DNA of 64,000 bases from Candidatus Zixiibacteriota bacterium. GTDB lineage: Bacteria; Zixibacteria; MSB-5A5; GN15; FEB-12. The translations under genes were made by a program, and so were the position numbers. The stretch lies in NCBI GenBank assembly GCA_035380245.1, contig DAOSXA010000001.1, positions 748,616-812,615 on the forward strand, read 5' to 3'. The notes below the pieces were generated by a model. It saw only the letters and a list, made by a program, of their open reading frames with translations, was not told the DNA's origin and did not search any database. This document shows positions 1 to 8,209 of the stretch, piece by piece; position 1 is the first letter of the stretch; every line of letters starts with the position of its first letter.

Positions 1-71
1 GATGGAAAAAAGGTGGTTCAACTTAAAAAACGGGGCTGTATAACGGACAAGCCAATGAGAAGGGTGGATGT

Positions 72-605
72 ATGAGAAAACTGGGTATTTTAGGTATTCT
101 ACTGGCCTTGGCCTGCCTGATGTTAACCGGCATGGTCTTCTCCGAGGAAGCCAAACAAGCCGAGAAAAAAGAAACTCCCAAACACGAGTACGTAGGCGCC
201 GGTAAGTGTAAACTGTGCCACAAAGCTCAGTATGAAAGCTGGGCCGAGACCGGTCACGCCAAGGCGTTTGAGAAACTCTCCGCCGAAGACCAGAAAAAAC
301 CGGAATGCGTAAAATGCCACATGACCGGCGTAATGGCCGACGGTACTGTCATCAACAACGTCGAATGTGAGGCTTGTCACGGTCCGGGCAGCGACTTCAA
401 ATCACCCAAAATCATGAACAAGAGCAAATGGGCCGCTGATCCTGAGACATACAAAGGTATGGCTATCGAAGCCGGTTTGATTTATCCGAAAGAAGAAAAC
501 TGTGTTCGCTGCCATACCAAGGAAGGCAATCCGCATTTCGTGCCGTTCGATTTTGCTAAGCGCAAAACCCAGGTTCATGTGATGAACACCGAGGAAGGCA
601 AATAA
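72..605 (+). CDS. Secreted tetraheme cytochrome c (cytochrome c554-like)
   Basis: 177 residues with a cleavable signal peptide (MRKLGILGILLALACLMLTG, then FSEEAKQ). Four CxxCH heme-binding motifs are visible: CKLCH, CVKCH, CEACH and CVRCH. His residues between the motifs could act as distal ligands. The spacing and the short linker between the third and fourth motifs resemble the cytochrome c554/NrfB-type multiheme families, so it is probably a periplasmic electron carrier. Its redox partner cannot be told from this window, because it is the first gene and no reductase lies beside it on the visible side. The ATG at 72 is preceded by a purine-rich AAGGGTGG stretch. A strong terminator follows within 30 bp, so it ends its transcription unit. 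Confidence 0.9.
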   Translation: MRKLGILGILLALACLMLTGMVFSEEAKQAEKKETPKHEYVGAGKCKLCHKAQYESWAETGHAKAFEKLSAEDQKKPECVKCHMTGVMADGTVINNVECEACHGPGSDFKSPKIMNKSKWAADPETYKGMAIEAGLIYPKEENCVRCHTKEGNPHFVPFDFAKRKTQVHVMNTEEGK

Positions 606-630
606 GCCTTTTTTTCCGATACCGTTGAAG

Positions 631-659
631 AAGGCGACTTTCAGGTCGCCTTTTTTTAT
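631..659 (+). terminator. Rho-independent terminator after cytochrome gene
   Basis: Perfect stem AAGGCGAC/GTCGCCTT (631-638 with 645-652), a six-base loop and a run of T. It sits 25 bp past the cytochrome stop codon and abuts the stop of the convergent gene at 660. Confidence 0.9.
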
Positions 660-1208
660 TTATTCGGAACCGTTGCCGAGGAGAGTAAAAGTTCGCACCG
701 AGACCCATTTACTTTCCGGGAGGGCGGTGATGAGATCGATCGTTTTGACCTCGAACGATTCGGTTGGAAGGTAGTCGACAATCTTGTCTTTGACGAACAT
801 AATTCGATGATGTGAAATCTCACGAGCGACCGTTACATGCGGTCTATAGTCGGAAAACGGAACCGCCAGACCGAGTCGGGAATAAAGTCGATAGTATAAT
901 TGCGACAGGCGCTCGGAAGTTTTTACTTCCCAGTAAATAACCGGTGCCGTCGGATAAAAATCTCCGATCGAATCCAGATCAAGATGAAATCTCGTTTCCA
1001 GAGTCAGTTCGGAGCCGAGCGCTGCCACCAGTTCTTCTAGCGTTCGTTGTGATTCAAAGGGAAAAACAACCGTAATGTGGGGATTTACCAGGTTATAAAG
1101 GGGATCGTATTTCTCGCGTAAATGAGCAATCATTCCTTCCAGTTCCGTCGGCAGGAAAATCACCAGTGCGAACTTATGGTGACGTCGTTCGTTAAAATGG
1201 TTGAACAT
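660..1208 (-). CDS. 2'-5' RNA ligase / 2H phosphoesterase family protein
   Basis: About 182 residues. The two hallmark HxT motifs of the 2H phosphoesterase superfamily are present: PHITV near residue 43 and PHVTV near residue 125. Family members act on 2'-5' or cyclic phosphate bonds in RNA or nucleotides; the substrate here is unknown. It is the last gene of the minus-strand run that begins with the diguanylate cyclase. Its AGGA ribosome site overlaps the stop of the upstream OmpA-type gene, which suggests translational coupling. TTG (1217) and GTG (1211) codons lie in frame just upstream of the ATG used here, and the GTG has the best spacing to AGGA, so the start may be up to three codons earlier. 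Confidence 0.8.
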   Translation of the reverse strand: MFNHFNERRHHKFALVIFLPTELEGMIAHLREKYDPLYNLVNPHITVVFPFESQRTLEELVAALGSELTLETRFHLDLDSIGDFYPTAPVIYWEVKTSERLSQLYYRLYSRLGLAVPFSDYRPHVTVAREISHHRIMFVKDKIVDYLPTESFEVKTIDLITALPESKWVSVRTFTLLGNGSE

Positions 1209-1222
1209 CACAACCAATTATC

Positions 1223-2662
1223 CTATCGGTAAAATACTATTTCGACCCGACGATTCTGAGCTCGTCCGGCTGCGGTTTGATTGGAAGCCACGAAATCCAC
1301 TTCACCCTTGCCAAACACTTTGATACGATCCGTTTCCACGCCCAGCGAGACGAGATAGTCACGTACGCGACGCGCCCGTTTCTCGGAAAGCTGCTTGTTG
1401 GCCGTGGCCGTTCCGATGTTGTCGGTGTAGCCGCTGATTTCAAGTTTCACGTCGGATACAAAGACGAGCAAGCGAGCCAGTTCTTTCAGTCGTTCACGAT
1501 TATGGGGATCGACTTCGAACGAACCGGGTACGTAGTCGATATTCAACACCATCGGTTTGTCCAGCATCGACAGATCGATACAGCCGTTGTGATCGACCTT
1601 GATTCCAAAAAGACTGTTCGGACAGTCATCGAGACCGTCCGGAACACCGTCACCGTCCGAGTCGAGCGGACATCCGGAGGCGTCCACCGCCGCACCGACC
1701 GGGTTAAACGGACAATTATCGCGGTAATCGGGAACACCGTCATAGTCGGAGTCGACCGGACAACCGTGAATATCAACGGCGCCGCGTGCTTTGAGGTCGG
1801 TTTGCGGGCAGTCATCGAGACCGTCCGGGATACCGTCCATATCAAGATCGATCGGACAGCCGCGCCGATCCACGATCACTCCGGCTCTGGTGTCGGGGCA
1901 GTCATCACGACCGTTGGGCACCCCGTCACCGTCGCTGTCGTCCTCGTCGACCTTAACCGGTTGCTCCCATGACACGGGACGAGCGGCCCAGTTAGTGGAG
2001 GAACGCCATTCGGATCGCCGACCGAACGAGAACGTCAGTGAAATCATGCTGCTCAGGATAGTCCGATGTCGACGGCTCTTGGTTTCCGGAGCAAACTCTA
2101 CCCCGAGCCCGGTGAGATAGTCGTATTGGAAATTCCAGCCGAAATCGAAGCGGTTGGAGAGACGATATTTCAACTGTGCTTGTATTGAAGCCATTACTTC
2201 CGAAGCCTGATAATCCACCAGTTGTTCGCGGGTTCCCATTACACGAATCAACGTATCCGCTTCGGCATCTTTCACCTTCCATAACGCCAGACCGCCGCCG
2301 CCGGCCAGTCTCAGATTGAACTTGTTAACCGGATTGAACAAGAGGCGACCGACCGTCACGTATACCCGGGTGACTTTGTACACCCGGTCGGCGTGATTCT
2401 TGTCGATACCGAACTGCAACGATGAACCGTAAGTGGTATCGTTGTAGATGGAATTGAAACCTAGCCCCAGTTCCGCGGACCAATGATCGTCGATACGATA
2501 ACCCAACATGAAGCCCATGTCGGACTGGTACGGGAAGAGGCCTTCGTCGCCGCCGTCGATTCTAATCACCCCGCCCTGAGCGCCGAGATAGAACCTGTGT
2601 TCCACGGCGCCGACCGAGGCAGAAAACAGCACAACGAGCAGAATGATAATAACTCGCTTCAT
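1223..2662 (-). CDS. OmpA-family outer-membrane protein with thrombospondin type 3 repeats
   Basis: About 479 residues from the MKRVIIILLVV start. An in-frame ATG 15 codons earlier would put non-signal sequence ahead of the signal peptide. Order of parts: signal peptide; N-terminal outer-membrane beta-barrel of roughly 200 residues (alternating pattern, many aromatic residues); a Ca-binding thrombospondin type 3 segment with repeated DSDGDGVPDGxDDCP motifs; and a C-terminal OmpA peptidoglycan-binding domain containing SGYTDNIGTATANKQLSEKR and a final RAQNRRVEIVF. By family, the barrel sits in the outer membrane, the TSP3 rod spans the periplasm and the OmpA domain binds the wall. It lies between a SpoIID-like protein and a 2H phosphoesterase in an envelope operon. 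Confidence 0.92.
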   Translation of the reverse strand: MKRVIIILLVVLFSASVGAVEHRFYLGAQGGVIRIDGGDEGLFPYQSDMGFMLGYRIDDHWSAELGLGFNSIYNDTTYGSSLQFGIDKNHADRVYKVTRVYVTVGRLLFNPVNKFNLRLAGGGGLALWKVKDAEADTLIRVMGTREQLVDYQASEVMASIQAQLKYRLSNRFDFGWNFQYDYLTGLGVEFAPETKSRRHRTILSSMISLTFSFGRRSEWRSSTNWAARPVSWEQPVKVDEDDSDGDGVPNGRDDCPDTRAGVIVDRRGCPIDLDMDGIPDGLDDCPQTDLKARGAVDIHGCPVDSDYDGVPDYRDNCPFNPVGAAVDASGCPLDSDGDGVPDGLDDCPNSLFGIKVDHNGCIDLSMLDKPMVLNIDYVPGSFEVDPHNRERLKELARLLVFVSDVKLEISGYTDNIGTATANKQLSEKRARRVRDYLVSLGVETDRIKVFGKGEVDFVASNQTAAGRAQNRRVEIVFYR

Positions 2663-2713
2663 TGTCCATAAGATTCGAGGCGCTCGAATGGAATGCAATA
2701 AAAACATCGCCGC

Positions 2714-3985
2714 TTAATACGGCTTGGTGATTTCGACACCGGTGTAATAATGTTTCAGGATACGATCATAAGACCAACCATCACGCGCCAGGCCGATAGC
2801 CCCGCACTGACACATCCCCACACCATGGCCGTAACCCCGACCGTTAAAAGTAACGGAGACCAGATTGCCCAGGGGATCACGCTCGATATCCACGTCGAAT
2901 CGGCCGGAGGGAAGAATCAGATCCGGGTTGGAGGTCCGACCGATAACCCAGCGGATCCGGTCTTTCTGGAAACGGTAGACATCGTTATCGGTGCGAACCA
3001 TGAGCTTCGCTACCCGGCCGCCGGGGGTACGCTCCATGATCTTGATATCGTTTACCTTACCGATTACCATGTCGCGACCGCGATCCGACGACAGATACTG
3101 CTCTAACCGTCCACGAAGTTGCTTTTCCGTGAAAACCTCTTTCCAGGTGTAATACTTGGACCAGGAACATGCCCCGCTGTCGGACACCGCCTTGAGATAG
3201 GGAATTTCTTTACGGTCCCAGACCGCTGAAATGGCGTCGGTCATCCCGCCACAGGTGGAATGATAATAAGCATCAATGAACTTACCCTCGTAAGTCATAA
3301 CCTGCCCGGCGGTTTCATTGACAGCCCGGTCAACTAACCGGTTCTCCGCCTCGACACCATTGTATACCTGGTCGATAATGGTGTTTTTCAGGTCATACGG
3401 TTCGTTGGGGTATTGTTGCAGATGTGAAATCGTATAGGTCCGGGCGGCCACCGCCTGAGCCTTGATCGCCTCCAGTTCGCTTTCTTCACGCGGGCCGATC
3501 TCCGGCGGTACTACGCCATAGAGGTAATCTTCCACATAGAGCACGTTGATAACCTTAACATTCTGCCCGGCGGGGAGTGTTTTGATCAAACCGCGATAAC
3601 GCTCTTTGTCAAGACGAAGCAGATTCCCGGAACCACGCGGTATAAGATTGATTTCATCCTGTCTGGAAGCCAGTACCTGGCCACGGTCGTTTTCCACATC
3701 GAGCCGGCCGCTGTAAACCGTAACTTTTACCGGGCGTGTCGAGTAATAAACCGATTGGACACCGTCCTGCAGACATTCCACCGCGAACTGGCCGTCACCG
3801 CTTATCGTGGCATTCGGCTGGGAATCCTCCAGAAGAACTCGCACGAACGGAACACGGATATAAGTTCCCCCGGTCTCATCACGCAGGCCGGGAACGGTAG
3901 CACAGGAAAAAACCAGCACTATCAACAACAGGCCGGTTCCAAGGCGAGCCGTCCATTTAATCGGTTTGGCCAATTTTTCGATCAT
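2714..3985 (-). CDS. SpoIID/LytB-domain lipoprotein (amidase enhancer-like)
   Basis: About 423 residues. The N-terminus has a hydrophobic segment ending in a lipobox-like LVFSC, so it is probably a lipoprotein. The central and C-terminal parts carry typical SpoIID/LytB features: YLYGVVPPEIG, LEAIKAQAVAARTYTI, a STCGG segment, and the closing GYGHGVGMCQCGA followed by a tail of the IL(K)HYYTG type. SpoIID proteins are lytic transglycosylases acting on denuded glycan; LytB stimulates amidases. Outside sporulating bacteria they act in wall remodelling. The preferred ATG overlaps the upstream anmK stop by one base (TGATG); a GTG sits one codon earlier. With nagZ and anmK this forms a wall-turnover cluster. 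Confidence 0.9.
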   Translation of the reverse strand: MIEKLAKPIKWTARLGTGLLLIVLVFSCATVPGLRDETGGTYIRVPFVRVLLEDSQPNATISGDGQFAVECLQDGVQSVYYSTRPVKVTVYSGRLDVENDRGQVLASRQDEINLIPRGSGNLLRLDKERYRGLIKTLPAGQNVKVINVLYVEDYLYGVVPPEIGPREESELEAIKAQAVAARTYTISHLQQYPNEPYDLKNTIIDQVYNGVEAENRLVDRAVNETAGQVMTYEGKFIDAYYHSTCGGMTDAISAVWDRKEIPYLKAVSDSGACSWSKYYTWKEVFTEKQLRGRLEQYLSSDRGRDMVIGKVNDIKIMERTPGGRVAKLMVRTDNDVYRFQKDRIRWVIGRTSNPDLILPSGRFDVDIERDPLGNLVSVTFNGRGYGHGVGMCQCGAIGLARDGWSYDRILKHYYTGVEITKPY

Positions 3986-5181
3986 CACTTTCTTTTACGA
4001 CTCCCTGTCTCCGACGGAGGTTGTACGAAATGGCCCAGCACCGGTGAGCGTGTCGGTCCACCCGGTAGTCGAGTCGGCTCTGATCGCAAACAACTCTCCC
4101 CCAGTAGTGCAAAACACGCGGCCTCAACCAGGTCTCCGTCAATTCCCAAGCTGTCTATTTTCTCTACCTGCAAGTCCGGCAAGTGATATTGAAGTCTTTT
4201 GACAAAGAATCTGTTGTTCCGCCCGCCTCCGGTCAAATACAATTTGTCGAGGAATAGATCCTTCTTCACCAGCGGCCAGACGGCTGAAGCGATACTCAGG
4301 GTGGTCAATTCCGCCGCTGTACGCATTATATCATACCGGCTGAGTTTGAGTCGTTTCCCCTGGTTGACGATCGTTCGTGCCAGTTCCAGACCGAACTGCT
4401 CACGACCGGTAGAACGCTCCCGCGCCGAATAAAACGATTGCCCCAGCAACAGCGCCAATAATCGTTGCGATAGTTTACCCCGCTCAGCCAGTCGGCCGCC
4501 TCGGTCGAAAGGCTGATCGAACAACATTTGGGCCAGTAAATCCAGCAGGGCGTTACCGGGTCCACAGTCGGCCGCTTTGAGCTTAATTTTCCCTCCGGGG
4601 GATTCGGGAAAATAAAAGAAATTAGACATACCGCCAATGTTGACGATCAGTCGCGGTTCCGTCTTAGAGCTAAACAATCGTCCCATCGCGGCTGTGGTAA
4701 TCGGTGCTCCCTCACCCCCGGCGGCGATATCCGCCTGGCGGAAATCACCGACCACCGGCAGACCGGTCCGGGCGGCGATCATATCCAGTGAGCCGATTTG
4801 GAGTGAACCGCGAAACAGCCGACCCAAATAGTTACCTCCGGTCGGAAGGTGTCGCACCGTTTGACCGTGCGAGGCTATAAGATGAACCGTGGTTCCCTTG
4901 CCGGCCAGTCGCTTGATGAATCCTGCTGCGGCGCGACCGATAAAATCCCCAAGGTAGTTGTCCAGATATACCAGTTCATCCAGAGCGACATTCTTGCCGT
5001 CGGCAATGCGATGAATCATCCGCCGCAACTCAGACGGAAATTTCCGTTTAGTCCCGGCAATGAAACTGATACGGCGCCGGTCAATCGCCATGGCTGCCAG
5101 ATCTAAACCGTCAGCCGATGTCCCTGAATTCAGGCCGACGACGTTGAGTCGTTTCCTGTCTGTGAGTCTGGTCGGCAACAT
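3985..5181 (-). CDS. anmK: Anhydro-N-acetylmuramic acid kinase
   Basis: 398 residues, close to the usual 370-390. The phosphate-binding start VVGLNSGTSADGLDLA corresponds to the family MSGTSxDGID motif. VIASHGQT-like (LIASHGQTVRHLP), VVGDFRQADIAAGGEGAP, VNIGGMSN, DCGPGNALLD and a late LTGGGRNNRFF follow in the family order. The enzyme phosphorylates and hydrolyses 1,6-anhydroMurNAc to MurNAc-6-P in the cytoplasm, a step of peptidoglycan recycling. It is 12 bp downstream of nagZ, which supplies the substrate, and its stop overlaps the next gene's start. Confidence 0.95.
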   Translation of the reverse strand: MLPTRLTDRKRLNVVGLNSGTSADGLDLAAMAIDRRRISFIAGTKRKFPSELRRMIHRIADGKNVALDELVYLDNYLGDFIGRAAAGFIKRLAGKGTTVHLIASHGQTVRHLPTGGNYLGRLFRGSLQIGSLDMIAARTGLPVVGDFRQADIAAGGEGAPITTAAMGRLFSSKTEPRLIVNIGGMSNFFYFPESPGGKIKLKAADCGPGNALLDLLAQMLFDQPFDRGGRLAERGKLSQRLLALLLGQSFYSARERSTGREQFGLELARTIVNQGKRLKLSRYDIMRTAAELTTLSIASAVWPLVKKDLFLDKLYLTGGGRNNRFFVKRLQYHLPDLQVEKIDSLGIDGDLVEAACFALLGESCLRSEPTRLPGGPTRSPVLGHFVQPPSETGSRKRK

Positions 5182-5193
5182 GGCGATTATTAA

Positions 5194-6195
5194 CTAGCGA
5201 ATAACCGTACTGTCCAGCTTCAACTTGACCGATGCCACTCTTTCCAGAGAGCGCTTAATCCGCTCGACAGGGATTTCCCCATGACGAACGGCATTCTCGA
5301 AGAAATCGAATGCCTCCATAGATGCTTCATGATTAGGTCCGAACAGCAACATATCATGCCCGGCCATGAACGCCTTGACTGCTCGTTCACCATACGGTCC
5401 AAGACCGGCAGCCCCTTTCATAGTCAGGTCATCGGTGATGAGCGGACCATCGAAAGCGAGTTGATCGCGCAGAAGCGTTTGAATCATCTCACCGTTGGCG
5501 GTGGCTATTTCATCACCGAATCCGTCGATACGAACATGCGTACTCATGACCAGGTCGGCTCCGGCTTCAAGCCCGGCCTGGAACGGAAGCATCTCCCGTT
5601 GTTGCCAGATCAACTCGTCGTAGGAAGCTTCGGCGATCCCCAGATGAGGATCGATCTCCGCCGCCCCCAGACCCGGGAAATGTTTGAGACAAGATATCAA
5701 TCCGGCAATACGGGACAGTTGTACGGCCTTGCGAACGAATGGCTCCACTTTCTCCGGGCTGTCGGCAAAAGTGCGCCCCTGGAGACAGTTATTGTTCGGG
5801 TTAAACCCGATATCAGCCACCGGCGCCAGGTTAAGATTAAAACCAAGCGATTCGAGATATACCGCTGAGCGACGGTAATCCTCTTCAAACTTTTCCAGTC
5901 CCAGGCTGTTGCCGTATTCCGATGCTGCCTGAATCTGAGCCGGAGCACCTTTGATACGGCTGACACGGCCGCCTTCCTGGTCAATCGCAATGAACGGCGA
6001 CCGGGCTCCCTGGAGAGCCTCCCGGATCTGTTCGATGTTTTCGCGTACCAGTTGCAGGCTGGAACAGCTTTCACCGAATAAGATAACGCCCCCAATCCTC
6101 TCCTCAGCCAGAAAATTCAGCAAGTCCACCGGTGGCTGCTCACCGGCGAAACCAACCACAAAGAGCTGGCCAAGTCGCGAAATCAGGTCATTCAA
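5194..6195 (-). CDS. nagZ: Beta-N-acetylhexosaminidase, glycoside hydrolase family 3 (NagZ)
   Basis: 333 residues, the single-domain NagZ size. Family motifs are visible: IAIDQEGGRVSRI, LNLAPVADI, the KHFPG segment followed by a DPH dyad (general acid/base loop), and the nucleophile region LITDDLTMKGA. It releases GlcNAc from anhydromuropeptides, and the product passes to AnmK encoded next. No signal peptide is seen, consistent with a cytoplasmic recycling enzyme. The start is an unusual TTG with a strong GGAGGGG site seven bases upstream (6203-6209 region). The 36-bp gap to the upstream diguanylate cyclase suggests co-transcription. Confidence 0.94.
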   Translation of the reverse strand: MNDLISRLGQLFVVGFAGEQPPVDLLNFLAEERIGGVILFGESCSSLQLVRENIEQIREALQGARSPFIAIDQEGGRVSRIKGAPAQIQAASEYGNSLGLEKFEEDYRRSAVYLESLGFNLNLAPVADIGFNPNNNCLQGRTFADSPEKVEPFVRKAVQLSRIAGLISCLKHFPGLGAAEIDPHLGIAEASYDELIWQQREMLPFQAGLEAGADLVMSTHVRIDGFGDEIATANGEMIQTLLRDQLAFDGPLITDDLTMKGAAGLGPYGERAVKAFMAGHDMLLFGPNHEASMEAFDFFENAVRHGEIPVERIKRSLERVASVKLKLDSTVIR

Positions 6196-6231
6196 AGTAT
6201 CCCCTCCGCTGTATGGAGTTATTTCCTCTTA

Positions 6232-7791
6232 CTACATTACACATACCAGATTCCTTCCCTCGTCCTTCGCTCTGTAGAGAGCCTTGTCGGCGATTGAGAT
6301 CAGCTCCTCATGTGACTTGCCGTTCTCGGGATATGAACTGACACCGACAGAGACGGTGATATGCACCGGTTCTTTGGCTCCCAGATCAATACCGGCGGCT
6401 TCAACCTGAGCTCGGATGCGCTCGCCAATCTGGGTTGCCTCAGCCAGGGGTGTTTGCGGTAGAATAATCACAAACTCTTCACCGCCATAGCGGGCGAATA
6501 TATCTACATCACGAATACACTGTTTAATAATCCCGGACAAGGTAGACAGAACTTTATTACCGTGTTCATGACCGAACGTATCGTTCAGACGTTTGAACCA
6601 GTCGATATCCACCATTACCAATGACAACGGCAGGTCGTAACGAACGGCACGCCGCTGTTCTTCTTCAAGCTTTTGTACGAAATAACGGTAGTTGTACGCC
6701 TGCGTCAATTCATCAATGATAGTGAGTTCCTCGGTCTTACGATGCAGTTCGGCGTTGTCCAGAGCCAACGCTGCCGATCGCGCTACCACCGAAAGAAGCT
6801 GCACATCCTTGTCGCCGAAGGCATCGATTTCATCAGACTCCGTCGTAAGCACACCCTTAATAGCTCCGTGTGTAACCAGCGGGACAATCATCACGGAACG
6901 CGCCGTTTCTGAAAGCGGCTTGTAATCGTTGCGCTGACGAACATCCTTGAGACGCACCGATTCACCCAGCTCGCAGATCTTGGCAACCAGTCCCATGCCC
7001 TCCTCCGGTACTCGTTTGAGTTGGAAGTTCGGGCGGTTCCCCTGGGCTCTGATCCGATATATACAGTCCTTCCCCTTGTCATGGATGATCATGCTGTAAC
7101 ACTCATATTCCAGCACGTCTCCCATGATCCGGGCTACTTCTTTGACAACACCGTTGGCATCAAGAATCGAGGCAAGAATACGGGTGTTTTCATAAATCAT
7201 CTCGATTAAAGCCTGAGATTTTTCCAACTCAGACGTTCGCATGTTCAAGGTGTTGAACAGCTTCAGGAGTCGTTTCTCGGACCGACGCATATAATCCGAG
7301 GCATAATGAATAGTCAGAAAACTTACGACCATGAGCCCGACGCGAAGAGCGACATCAAACGAAAGCGACATATTCAGATCGGGGAAAATTACCGCAATAT
7401 AGGCTCCGCAGACCAGCAAAGTTACGACCGAGGCGAACCAAAGGGTAAGCACATAAGCGGCAATAGCTATAGTCAGATAAAACAACAGGAAAAAGGATGA
7501 TTGATAGCCGCCGGTATAAAGGATAATTGTCGGGATGAGCAGAAGATCGTATATGACCGAGGAAAGATATGCCAGCTTGATATCGAAATGTCCCTTCATC
7601 GCCCAGTAGAAAAAACCAAGATGTAGCACGAACGTCCCCAGCGCGGCATAAAAGAAAATCCTCCCATTTTCCTCATAATTACCTACCAGAGTAAACCAGG
7701 CAATCCCTACCAGCACGATTATTCGCGCCAGCAGATAGATCGTATCAATCCTCGGCAGGAGAGTTTTATGGCGATCTAAAAAGAGTTTCAT
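6232..7791 (-). CDS. Membrane GAF-GGDEF diguanylate cyclase
   Basis: 519 residues. Residues about 15-190 contain five or six hydrophobic segments, a membrane sensor region. Residues about 195-345 form a GAF-like domain (LIEMIYENTRILAS..., SVMIVPLVTHGAIKGVL). The C-terminus is a GGDEF domain with an intact active site RYGGEEF and, five residues before it, an RDVD inhibitory-site (RxxD) motif. It should make cyclic di-GMP with product inhibition. It is the first gene of the minus-strand run that continues into nagZ, anmK, SpoIID, OmpA and the 2H phosphoesterase. A functional tie between c-di-GMP and wall recycling is only inferred from position. Confidence 0.93.
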   Translation of the reverse strand: MKLFLDRHKTLLPRIDTIYLLARIIVLVGIAWFTLVGNYEENGRIFFYAALGTFVLHLGFFYWAMKGHFDIKLAYLSSVIYDLLLIPTIILYTGGYQSSFFLLFYLTIAIAAYVLTLWFASVVTLLVCGAYIAVIFPDLNMSLSFDVALRVGLMVVSFLTIHYASDYMRRSEKRLLKLFNTLNMRTSELEKSQALIEMIYENTRILASILDANGVVKEVARIMGDVLEYECYSMIIHDKGKDCIYRIRAQGNRPNFQLKRVPEEGMGLVAKICELGESVRLKDVRQRNDYKPLSETARSVMIVPLVTHGAIKGVLTTESDEIDAFGDKDVQLLSVVARSAALALDNAELHRKTEELTIIDELTQAYNYRYFVQKLEEEQRRAVRYDLPLSLVMVDIDWFKRLNDTFGHEHGNKVLSTLSGIIKQCIRDVDIFARYGGEEFVIILPQTPLAEATQIGERIRAQVEAAGIDLGAKEPVHITVSVGVSSYPENGKSHEELISIADKALYRAKDEGRNLVCVM

Positions 7792-8209
7792 TAAAACGTT
7801 CCCATGCTACTTCTCTTTTTATCGGCTGATACTTGAGTTTGTTTATTGTACCCAAACGATTTACAGAAATAGCTCATGCGAGTGAGGTTGCCAGATACAA
7901 ATTATGAATGTTTCAGGCTGATTTAGAATCGGCCTACCTCAGTTCCGATATCTATATATGTTCCCCAATTGTCCGCATACTTTCCTGTCCGACAATAACA
8001 TAGCAGACTCAATCACTTGCTGTTGTACCGCCTCTGGCCGGATCCGTCGAATCATTTAATTCTACAATCAGTTGAGAGTCTTGCCGACGTTGGAGATTGC
8101 AGGCACCAAACTAAAAGCTCTTTTTTCATTGGCATCATGGTTGGCTCATCGTATTATTCCGGTAACTTAGGACAAGTCAACACGTATCTGTCATTAGGAG
8201 GACTCTAAG
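7792..8209 (-). other. Gene-free divergent intergenic region
   Basis: 418 bp between the minus-strand diguanylate cyclase and the plus-strand bactofilin-like gene. It must hold promoters for both, but I see no convincing -35/-10 pair. An AT-rich TACAAT on the minus strand near 7850 lacks a good -35 partner. No RNA gene was recognised. Confidence 0.4.

Noticed and set aside
7820..7900. Near sigma-54 pattern TGGCAAC...CTCGCA on the minus strand before the diguanylate cyclase
   Set aside because: The GG to GC spacing is 11, not the required 10, and no upstream palindrome is present.
8017..8208. 63-codon plus-strand ORF ending just before the bactofilin-like gene
   Set aside because: Its stop falls inside the strong ribosome site of the next gene, it has no ribosome site itself and its composition is not protein-like.
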